64,000 nucleotides of DNA from Apiospora phragmitis (Eukaryota; Ascomycota; Sordariomycetes; Amphisphaeriales; Apiosporaceae), in contig JAQQWL010000015.1 in NCBI GenBank assembly GCA_038363925.1, positions 930,001 to 994,000 of the forward strand. The letters run 5' to 3'. The translations under genes were made by a program, and so were the position numbers. The notes beneath the pieces were generated by a model. The model was not told the DNA's origin and made no database searches. It saw nothing but the letters and a program-made list of their open reading frames with translations. Below are positions 54,840 through 64,000 of the stretch, in pieces; the stretch's first letter is position 1; each line of letters begins with the position of its first letter.

Positions 54840-57800
54840 TGGATTTCAGATGACAGGGTCAAAAAGATTTTGGATCGTCAAGTCCATGGTCACGCTCCGG
54901 AAGCTTCCGCAAGAAAGAGTCTCTAGAGTTATTCGACGCCGCGGGACAAGTTCATAATCTTGATCAGTTTCATCTGCGCCATCCTCGGAGGCGTGTTGAA
55001 CCCCCTCATTTCCGTATGGTAGTTCCGCTTCTCTGAAAACACGAGGGGAGCATTTTCATTAACTCCAGCACTGCGCAGGTCGTTTACGGTCAAACCGTGG
55101 GTATCCTCGGGAACCACGACGCATCATCATCAACCCTCAAGGCAGACCCGCGCCGAGAGCTTGTCAGGTTCACGCTCTATTGGATTTATCTAGCCGTCGC
55201 CATCTTCGTCCTGATCTACATATCCACCGTGGGCTTCTATTATGTCGGGGAACGCGTCGCACGTGCCCTACGAAATGCCTATCTCAAGTCCATCATTCGG
55301 CAAAACATGGCCTTCTTTGACACGCACGAGCCCGGCGAGGTCGCCAAGCGCATCATGTCCGATATGACACACGTGCAAGAAGGCATCACTAGCAAGCTAG
55401 CCATCGCTTTGACGGCAATGGCGACATTCTCTTCAGCTTTTCTTATTGCCATGGTCGTGCATTGGAAGATAGCCCTTGTTGTGAGCCCGATCTACGTTCT
55501 CATGGCCTTATTTGGTTCGCTAAGCGGCGCCCGCGTCGTGAAGTACCACAAAGAGGAAAAGTTGGCGAGCGAGAAAGCCTCTGGCCTGGCTCATGAGACC
55601 TTCTCGTCCATACGGCAGGTATACGCGCTCGGGATACAGCACACTCTCGCCGAGAGATATGACGCTTTCCTGAAGGGCGCGAGCCGACCATCTCGCAAAG
55701 CACTATGTGTCCTCGGCTTCTTCACTGCTTGGTGTCAGCTCCTCCAGTCCTCGGTACACGCCCTCACGTTCTGGGCCGGTTCCCAGTTTCTGGTGCAAGA
55801 CGGCGCGACAGTCGCCCAGGTCTCTACCCTTGCCATTGTGGTCGTTATCGGTGCATTTGCCATAGTGAGGATTGCGCCTGCTGCTCAGTCCCTCATTTTC
55901 TCCGTCTCGAGCGCCAGCGTCATCTTCCAAGAGATGACTCGCCGCTCTCCGCAGGACCCCTTTGATCCCACTGGCGCTGTCATCGAAGGCTTCCAGGGAA
56001 ATATTGAGCTTCGTGGGGTAAGCATGATCTACCCAAAGCGCCCGAATGTGCAGGTCATGAAGGAGATTTCTTTCAGTTGCCCGGCCATGAAGACGACGGC
56101 AATAGTGGGATCCTCGGGAAGTGGAAAAAGTAGCATCATCAACCTGTTGGAGCGCTTCTACGAGCCTGCTAACGGGGAAAATATGTGAGAACCCCATGAT
56201 TTCGTGTTCACTAATTCTTTGAGGAGCACTAATACATTCGTGGTTGATCACCTGGAAGGCATGGATCGGGTCGACATACAATCGCTCAATCTGCGATGGC
56301 TACGCGAACAAATGGGCCTGGTCCGACAGCAGCCGGTCTTGTTCGATACCACCATATACGAGAACATCCGTTACGGCAAAGTTGGCTACGATCCCGATGA
56401 TACACAGATCTCAGGAGATGCGCTCACAGAGCAAATCACTTCGGCGGCCAAGATGGCAAACGCTCACGATTTCATCATGACTCTGCCGGACGGCTATCAA
56501 ACGAGGGTAGGCGAGAATTCGACGCAAATCTCGGGAGGCCAGAAACAGCGGATCGCGATCGCGCGGGCTCTGATGAGAGACCCCAAGATCCTTCTGCTCG
56601 ACGAGGCAACCTCGGCTCTAGACGCGACTTCGGAATCCCTTGTGCAGGCGGCATTGAACACAGCATCCCAGCATCGAACGACGATTGTGATTTCTCACCG
56701 ACTCAGCACAATACGAGATGCCGACAACATTTTTGTCATGTCTCACGGCTCCGTGGTGGAACAGGGAACCCATGCCGACCTGATGGCACTGGATGGCCAC
56801 TATGCCCGTTTAGTCCGTGCTCAACAGATACGAAGCCTCCACCAGGACGATGAACCGGATGAGGCGGATGAGGGTTTCATCAAGTCAGCAATAGTCCCTG
56901 CTGAAGAGGACGATACTCCCCTTATACTTGACGCGGAGTTTCACAGTGAACGACAACGCATCGAGAAGCCTGGAGGTCCAAAGTCATGGGGATTAGGAAG
57001 AACCCTGGCACTAATCATACGTATGAACAGCAACGAGTGTTGGTACTTGCTATTTGGTCTGATCTGTTCCATTGTTGCTGGCTTGTCGTTACCAGGGTTG
57101 GTATTCCCTGGCCAAGTTGCAATGAAACTGACCAAGAGACTGACCTGGTGATAATAGACAATCTGTCGTCTTCGCGAAGTCCCTTGGAGCCCTTTCTATG
57201 CCTTCATCGGAATATGACAAGCTCCGCGGCCGTGTGAACTTACTGGCAGGAATCTTTCTTGCAATTGCGGCCGTTATCTTCGTTTTCTACATTGGCTTGG
57301 GATTGGCATTTGCTTACTCAACAGCGAGATTGGAGCGAGTGGCCAGAGACTCCTGTTTCCGTTCCTTGTCGCGCAAGACGTCGAGTTCTTCGACAAGGAC
57401 GCCAATTCGACCGGCTCTTAGCTGTCCATCCTGACGACGAGTACCGACTCACTGACCGGCTTGAGCGGTCCCATCCTTGGTGGCACGTTGAGCTTCCTCT
57501 GCAACATCTTCGGCGGCATCATATTATCCGTGGTGTTAGGCTGGAAACTGGCTTTGGTCTGCTCGGCGACGATCCCCCTGGTCGTGGCGTGTGGCTGGGT
57601 TCGCCTACAAATGCTGGCCATCTTCGATTCGCAGACGCGGCAGAACGGCGTGGACGCCGCGTCGTTTGCCACCGAGATCGTCAAAGCGGCCGGCACCGTG
57701 GCGAGCCTGGGCCTTGAGGACTTCATCCTGGAGCGGTACGATGGGTTCCTGGCCAAACAGGCCGAGAATTCTCTGGGCTCCATCTGCGCGCGTCCAGCCT

Positions 57801-58845
57801 CTACGCCGCGTCGCAGTCCGTCGTCTACTTTGTCAGCGCTTTGGGCTTGTGGTACGGCGGGACCTTGCTGCTCGACGGCGAGTACACCCTGTTCCAAGTC
57901 TACATCTGCTATGGTGCATTGATCTCGGGCGCGCAGATCGCTGGGTCCATCTTCGCATTCGTGCCTGATGCGAGCAAGGCCATTACCGCCGGCCGTGAGA
58001 TTGACGCCATCTTGCAACGAAGACCTACTAAGAAAACTCAACCTTCTCCTACTAACCAATCCAATGGAAACCAAGATGCAGGAGCAGTTGATGGGGGGCA
58101 GCGCCATTACCACATACAGTTCAAGAATGTAACGTTTGCTTATCAATCTAGGAGAACGCGCCCAGCCCTGGACAACTTCAGCCTGAATGTCAACACTGGC
58201 CAGTTTGTCGCCTTGGTAGGCCCCAGCGGTTGTGGGAAAAGCACGACTCTGTCACTGATCGAACGGTTCTACACCCCGAGCACAGGCTCCATCCTCGTGA
58301 ACGGTCAGGACCTCTCTAAGGCTGATTCAGACGAGCACCGTAAATCGGTTTCCCCCGTCAGCCAAGAGGCAGTGCTGTTCTCCACGTCAATCCGGGAGAA
58401 CATCGCCATGGGCCTCCCCGGTCAGGATGTCCCGGACGAAGCCATCTGGGCTGCGTGCCGCCAGGCCAACATCGCGGACTTCGTCGCCTCGCTCCCGAAT
58501 GGCCTCGCGACCACGGTCGGGCCCGGCGGCGGCATGCTGAGCGGCGGCCAGAAGCAGCGGATCGAGATCGCGCGGGCGCTGCTACGGAAGCCGCAGATCT
58601 TGTTGTTGGACGAGGCCACGTCGGCTCTGGACACCGAGTCCGAGCGCGTCGTCCAGGAGGCGCTCGAGCTCGCGTCCCAGCACCGGACCACCATTGCCGT
58701 GGCTCACCGGCTCAGCACCATCAAGAAGGCGGACCTGATCTGCATGCTGGATCATGGGAGGGTGGTGGAGTCAGGCTCTCATGATGAGCTGGTCCGGGCT
58801 AGGCGGCGGTATGGGGAGCTATTGGAGATTCAGGACTTGCAGTAA
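54840..58845 (+). pseudogene. Full-length ABC transporter (ABCB/MDR type), damaged
   Basis: TMD1-NBD1-TMD2-NBD2 order is complete. TM1 is DKFIILISFICAILGGVLNP (about 54945-55018). NBD1 has GSSGSGKSS (about 56110), [15 protein letters not shown] (about 56530) and [14 protein letters not shown]2 has GPSGCGKST (about 58222), [15 protein letters not shown] and [11 protein letters not shown] (about 58600). Introns are likely at 55019-55079, about 56186-56227 and about 57089-57152. Lesions: a TAG at about 54923 just before TM1, a missing base at CC near 57366 (FRS should continue LVAQDVEFFDKD), a TAG at 57419-57421, and a missing base near 57791 (should read ASSLYAASQSVVYF). MDR-type pumps export hydrophobic compounds from the plasma membrane. 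The N-terminus is not defined. As written only half-transporters could be made. Confidence 0.82.
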
Positions 58846-58848
58846 TGA

Positions 58849-59245
58849 TGGGGTATTGGGATAATTCAATCAGTCGTTTTAGGTAGATTGTATTTTATAC
58901 GTGTCTTGTCCCTGTTGGGCTTACCTGATATTGAAACGAAATTGAAGAGGAATAGGAATGATATTGTTATATAGTAGGTAGAACTGAAGCTTGAGATATG
59001 ATTCAAATGATTGGAATACAATTTGAAAGGCTACGATACATAAGAGACGAGCCAGGGCTCTTGCCTTTCTTGCCTTAGGCCTGGTGGGTAGGTGGTGTCA
59101 AGTTTAACAAGGAGGACTGGCGCAGTGAGCTCGTATAAGTACTCCCCCCTTCCCGTTGTATTCACTCTTTGTTACAGACACCACTAAGCCATATGACGGC
59201 TATTAAAGTGATCGCCGTTACACATGAGACCTGCTGAGATGAGAG
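58849..59245. other. Intergenic, no gene recognised
   Basis: Downstream of the ABC gene and upstream of the tRNA-like gene. Nothing seen. Confidence 0.5.
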
Positions 59246-59330
59246 GTCCATTTAGCTTAATGGTAAAGCACCCGTTGATACTAATATCAGTAATTCACGG
59301 ACGACGCTGGTTCGAGTCCAGTGACGGACA
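59246..59330 (+). tRNA. tRNA-like gene, probably intron-containing, identity unresolved
   Basis: Acceptor GTCCATT pairs with GACGGAC with one mismatch, and discriminator A follows. The D arm is GCTT-AATGGTA-AAGC. The T arm GCTGG-TTCGAGT-CCAGT has a perfect TTCGAGT loop. Between D and T arms the anticodon stem CCCGT/ACGGA encloses 21 nt, so about 14 nt would have to be intron. The position 33 T expected before the anticodon is not where the simplest fold needs it; GAT (Ile) and AAT (Ile) can both be proposed. A T-run follows at 59339-59345. It could be a functional spliced tRNA or a decayed or organelle-derived copy. Confidence 0.55.
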
Positions 59331-60048
59331 CATTTGTACCTTTTTCTTTTGTGTGCTCACCGGGTTTGAAAACCGTGAATGTGTCTACAGTGGTATGGGC
59401 TCCCCGGCATCTCTTTTTAACGTGAATCGGCACTCATAAACAAACACATGTTGTCGCTTTCTATGAAGTGACGTTCATTCTCCCAGGCCGCCACGCATCA
59501 CCGTTTTTGCCTGAACCAAATGTTGTTCAGCTACTACATCTGTCCATACGACGGGCTGGGGGCGGGATGACTGGCAATGTGAAGACTTGCGATAGGATAT
59601 CAAGCAATCAAACAGCTAGTGTTGCACCCCTTTTGGTGCTCCACCCCTTTTTGGTGTTGTGGGGGCGATCGATGCGCTTGTCGGCGTCGGTAATGTAAAA
59701 CTTCAGGTATATATCTAACCGTGCCTGGCAGCTGTTGACAGGGCATAGTAGGTTTAATAGGAAATTATATAGGAGTTGTAATTAGTGCTTCTCTAACTAA
59801 TGCTCTGAGGGTTTCAGAATAATTCGTAAGTAATAATCTATCTAAGGACGTTACATATGGTGCGGTAATTATATATTGGGTATAAGGATATTCGAAACGT
59901 AAGGTTCTAAGGGATCTAAGCCTAAAAACACTGATAATAATTATAAGCGGCCGAGTTCACAGCGCAACCCCTGTCAAAGCTTCTTCCTCTTGTCCTCGCC
60001 TAAACGAGTTCTTCCTCCCCTGCTTCGACCCATCACCTGCACTTATCT
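59331..60048. other. Intergenic, no gene recognised
   Basis: Apart from the T-run behind the tRNA-like gene, nothing is recognisable. Confidence 0.5.
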
Positions 60049-61765
60049 CTACGACGTGGCCAGTCCGCGTCGCCCAGCCCGGTCGCCACTATAGACGGCC
60101 CCCGGGTACGAGAGTCGCCCAGCACTGCGGCGGCTCTTGGGTCCAACATTGTGCAGCTCGATATTTATACTGTCGTCCGATACCTCGTCCAGGAAATTGT
60201 GCCTCCGACCGTAATTAGGCCTGGTGGCACCGCCGCCCTCGTTGTTATTGTTGTGGCTGTTCTGCCCTTTCTGCTGTTCCTCCTCCTCCTCCTTGTCGTC
60301 CCGATTCCTCGACGCGGCCGGGTTCGTGCGGGCCACCAACGTTTCCTCGTGGTCGTGGTCGGTGCTGTGCCCGAGGCTGATCCAACGCTTCTTCGCCCGC
60401 CGCGCGCCGCTGCTCTCGAGGTCTTTGGGCTGCCAGCGACGAGAGCCTTGGCGTTGGCTGCTGGCCGTCGTCGGCGATAACGATAGGAATACGCGCGGGA
60501 ACCACTTGATTGCCAGTGGCCGTAAGGTAGGAAGCGTCACGCATAGTATGCCGGTGCATACTTCGGCAATGGACCAAAACTGATATAAGAAAAGATGCGT
60601 GTCAGTGTCATGACATAGGAGTAGGAGGGGTGGGGGAATTTCGGATGTCTGTTCTCTCCCCTTACCGTTGTATCTGCATTTCCCACGTGATATCGATTCC
60701 CGTCGGTAGATACTTGATTCGAATCGCGCTTATAGCACATGTTCTGGTGGTTTGAAGGGGAATTGTCAGTTCAAGTGTCCGGCACACATCAGCAAGAATG
60801 ATAACTTACAAGAATCCAAGACAGAAGATGAATCCAAGGACTACTTTCTGGGCCCGAGGCAGGTTCAAACCTCTGATAGTCGGTAAAGGGAGCAACAGTA
60901 CTACGATGTCTGCCGTGATGTTGCCCGCAGCGTTGAAGTACCCTGTAGCAGCGTTTAGCCAAGAGCGGACTCCTGAAAAGAGAGAATTGAGAGGGAAACT
61001 TACAGCCAGGGAATATTGGCAGGCACTTCACGTCTGGGCCTGGCTCCCAGAACCCCGAGATGGGTTTACACTGAAATATGATTATAAATATTTGTGACCT
61101 GTGGCACGGAGATTAATGTGAGACGTGAAGCCACAGAAAGAAGACTTATTGTAATGGACTAGCACTCACAATGTCCAAGCAGTGACGAACCCGGTCGCGG
61201 CCAAGACGAAATATCTCGTCCTCCCGGCGCTGATGATGCGGTAGTACTGGGCGAGCAAACAGAATTTGAACGACGCGATAGCGAGGTTATAGAAGAGGAT
61301 CAGAACAAAGAATGTCTGTGTGATTGCGAAGAATACCGTTAGATGGCTGGGTGTTTCAATGAGAGAAAGCAGTGACGATTGACAACGAACCTTCATGTAG
61401 TCGCGGAATCCATCAGGCTGAGGTAGCGTTCCGACATGACGCCCGAGACCCTTGCCAACCACTACCGGTCGGGTGCAAGATAGATCCAGTCAGCCCTGCC
61501 AATCCTCTCTTAGGCTATACACACACACGCAAAGTCGGAACTCACAATTCAACGCCGTGCCTCCCAGGGCCCAATACGTGGAGAGAGAGACCAGGCAGAG
61601 CCAGTCATCGTAGCTGAGGAGGTCGAGCACCACGGCGCGGGTGTAGATGCGGAGACCGACGACGACGGACGCGATGACCAACAGGATAGTAATCATGACG
61701 TAAAGGAGCGCGGCTTCGGATTCGTCGGAGAAGAGTTCGGGGTTGGCGACGGGATTGATGTCCAT
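60049..61765 (-). CDS. PTH11/rhodopsin-type integral membrane protein, possible frameshift
   Basis: Exons by eye: 61765-61546 (MDINPVANPELFSDESEAAL; TM LLYVMITILLVIASVVVGLR), 61461-61391, 61315-61170 (FVLILFYNLAIASFKFCLLA; YFVLAATGFVTAWT), about 61075-61010 (KPISGFWEPGPDVKC), about 60947-60812 (WYFNAAGNITADIVVLLLPL), about 60760-60665 and about 60594-60049. SGFWEP, ANIxTD-like GNITADIVVLLLPLP and VCTGILCVTLPTLRPL are diagnostic of the fungal rhodopsin-domain/PTH11-like family: seven TM helices, plasma-membrane receptors or sensors. In the sixth exon one base appears missing (KYLPTGIDITW must be followed by NADTT), and the phase before the fourth exon does not close, so either my boundaries or the sequence are off by one. 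The C-terminal tail is charged and Asn/Glu-rich. Confidence 0.78.
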
Positions 61766-64000
61766 CTCGGCGGCAGTTACTGGTCGTGGGTGGCCGGCCC
61801 AGCAGAGCCCTGGGAGCGAAGAGTGTATCTATGTATACAACTAACGCCAGTCGTATGTGCGTGTAAGGAAGTCTGGAGCTGGGGAAGAGATTTTATGTAT
61901 TATTATTAATGAATGGAAGGTCCTGTTCAGGGCGCTTTGATCAGAGCACTCGGACCTAGCGCTCCGCCTGTCCCCCCAGCACGGTAGCAAGCACTAATGA
62001 TCACCTGCATAGATCTTGGTACGTCGATTGCTCGCCCCTGGAGTAGATCATTGGGTTTCATCCACAGTGCAGGCACACTCAGCCTCTGAAATACAGGAAC
62101 TATGGTCTGTGTGTCGTCGGTCTGCGACACAGTACATAATCTTCCGGGTTATAATCTCAGCCACCGATCAACCGCTGTATCCTATAGAGCGCCCGCCCCC
62201 CCGGCTGCTTCTATCCACTGTTCGGTTGACACAGTCAGTACCTGGTTTGAACAGGGTCGCGTATCTTGCACGTCCGCATGGTAAGGACTTAGTCAGTCAT
62301 GCACGTGGGTTCCAAGCTTTTTGACAAGTTCCCACGACTTTTATCCATTAAGCTCTTGTCTTGTGTTTAGGTTGCGGGCCGAACGGGAAGTTGTTTTCAT
62401 AGATCTGCGATAGCGATTAACTTACTTACTTAGGTTTACTGCCTTCCAGGCAACCCCTGCCATAACCGGGGATTACCCTGCAGAGAGTCAAGGCCGTCTA
62501 ATAAGCAAGCAATCCCCCCAGGTCTTCCTATAATAGTGTCAGAAGAGAACTCGTTAGCGAGATACCATATTACAAATACTGTGAATATTTAATGCATAAA
62601 AAGAATTCAGTACACTTAGGGGCATTGCAGTGACTACAACTAGACACTGCTCATACGAAACCGAAACTGAGCAGTGCAAAGCAGAGAAGTGGCGGTCTTA
62701 CCTTGCGAGTCAAATACCTTGTTCTATTATAGTTTCTGAGTGGGGGCGACCGTTGGCGAATTAACATGTTAGTCTCCCGGCACTTAGCCGGTAACGTGAG
62801 GCCCGCAACCCAAGATGACGGTACCATAATTACCGGTTGTTCAACGTTTCATTTCCTCCAACGCTCAGACGTGGGGCTCGATGAAAATTCGCCGGCATAT
62901 AGGCGATAACAGGCGAGCTGAATACTTACCCGGTTACCCAACTTCAACGATTCGCCGACATGTTAAGAACGTCACAGATCACGATTCGCGAGATCTGGCC
63001 TGCCCTATCGATCGGAATTCCATTTTGCAGGAATATCAGGACGAGTTCATGAAAAGTCACACGATAATCTCAGTATCCACTTCCACTCCTACCCCCCACC
63101 CCGAAACGTGGAGAGAACCAGGATCGACCATGGAAGAACATGACCAACAAAGCCCGGCAACTCGCAGCGCTCTGGTAACAGGTTTTTCTGTTAATATGGA
63201 ACACCAGAAGGGGAATGTCTTTGAAACGTGCTCTCCTTTTCCTTTCTCCTTTTTCGCCCAACATGGAGGTCTGAGAACCGGACATTGACGTGACCTTGCG
63301 GTTTGACTACAGCAGCCGAAATTCGTTTCTGATCACGAAAGCATGGCTATTAGACGGTATCTAGGCACCCTGAAGTGGAGACGGAACGTGCCACGGACTG
63401 GCGGAGCATCTCGTCTGTCGGGCACCAATCGGTGCATGGGCTTTCCCTGGCTCAAGTCGCGGTGGTCCTGCTTGACCGGCTCTTACTATACATACGGTGG
63501 GTGGTCAAGAGCCACTCGCGGCCTTCCGACTCGGGCAGGGCAGTGTAGAGTAGCCTCAACGGCCTCGGCCATCGTCTAAGCTCGACGGCCTGTGCTGGAT
63601 TTAGGTCGGACCACGGCCAGTTCGATGATACCGTTGCCTTCGGCCTTAGAATGCGCACGGTATCGTTCTCGCGCCTCGTGCTGTCAGTCTTGGCGAGAAG
63701 ACATCTTTCGGTCTGCTAAGCTCGCGCCGCCGGGACATTTTGGCAGCTAGTAAGTGAGATTTCGGCTCGATATTGGCCCTTGGGCCTGCAAAGCTGTTTG
63801 ATATTGAGAAGAACACAGTTTACCAGCAAGTCTATAGACTGCATTATGATGCATGTCTTTATTTATCTGGTATTGAGTTTCCAATCCAAAAAGGCACGTC
63901 CTAGGTACCGTGGGATTTGAGGCTCATGGGGTTTCTGTCTGTCGCCGGGGGCGGCAGATGGTGGCGTGTCCAAGAGGTCATATCGAAAGTCGTGCTACAC
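61766..64000. other. Gene-poor right end, no gene recognised
   Basis: The first few hundred bases should include the promoter of the PTH11-type gene. Further right, short protein-like fragments on the minus strand near 63360-63700 are broken by stops and have no recognisable domain. No RNA gene or repeat was seen. Confidence 0.4.

Noticed and set aside
1..64000. CRISPR array, integrated virus or giant Starship-type element
   Set aside because: No regularly spaced repeats, no viral structural or replicase genes, and no tyrosine-recombinase captain gene were seen.

Overview
The window reads as nuclear DNA of a filamentous ascomycete (Pezizomycotina, most likely a Sordariomycete). Genes are monocistronic on both strands and carry short GT-AG introns of about 40-120 bp. 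The protein families are typically fungal: Zn2Cys6 regulator, YTP1-like protein, PTH11/rhodopsin-type receptor, allantoate-permease-type MFS carrier, MDR-type ABC transporter and small secreted cysteine-rich protein. Two blocks near 20.3-22.2 kb and 48.5-50.8 kb are extremely AT-rich and full of TpA. Their remaining cytosines lie largely in CpG, the footprint of repeat-induced point mutation (RIP).

Layout. 0-10.1 kb: the 5' end of a GNAT-like gene cut by the window edge, a dead GH43 endo-arabinanase, a secreted protein gene broken by one base, and a long decayed gene of unknown function split by a 1.3-kb Tc1-type transposon. 10.9-20.2 kb: an intact D-threonine-aldolase-like enzyme, a decayed small gene, a spliced MFS transporter with one frameshift, an intact HSL-type alpha/beta hydrolase, and a kelch/single-TM gene with one internal TGA. 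20.3-22.2 kb: a RIP-degraded pogo/Fot1-like transposon with clear terminal inverted repeats and TA duplications. 22.7-31.9 kb: a DUF1772 membrane protein, a SET protein, a low-complexity protein, tRNA-Trp, an amino-acid permease with an internal deletion, and a membrane-anchored alpha/beta hydrolase. 31.9-37.5 kb: gene-poor, with decayed coding remnants. 37.8-48.3 kb: Zn2Cys6 regulator, YTP1-like gene, a low-complexity remnant, a second SET gene and a beta-trefoil (fascin-like) remnant. 48.5-50.4 kb: a second, different RIP-degraded Fot1-like element. 51.7-64 kb: a small secreted cysteine-rich protein, a damaged full-length ABC transporter, an odd tRNA-like gene and a PTH11-type receptor, followed by a gene-poor end.

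There is no obvious operon-like or biosynthetic cluster. The striking property is decay: more than half of the recognisable protein genes carry a stop, a frameshift, a deletion or a transposon insertion. Some lesions are substitutions and look like real pseudogenisation. Many others are single-base gains or losses inside short C/G runs, so part of the damage may be sequencing or assembly error. All assignments come from reading translations by eye and family recall; no database search was possible.
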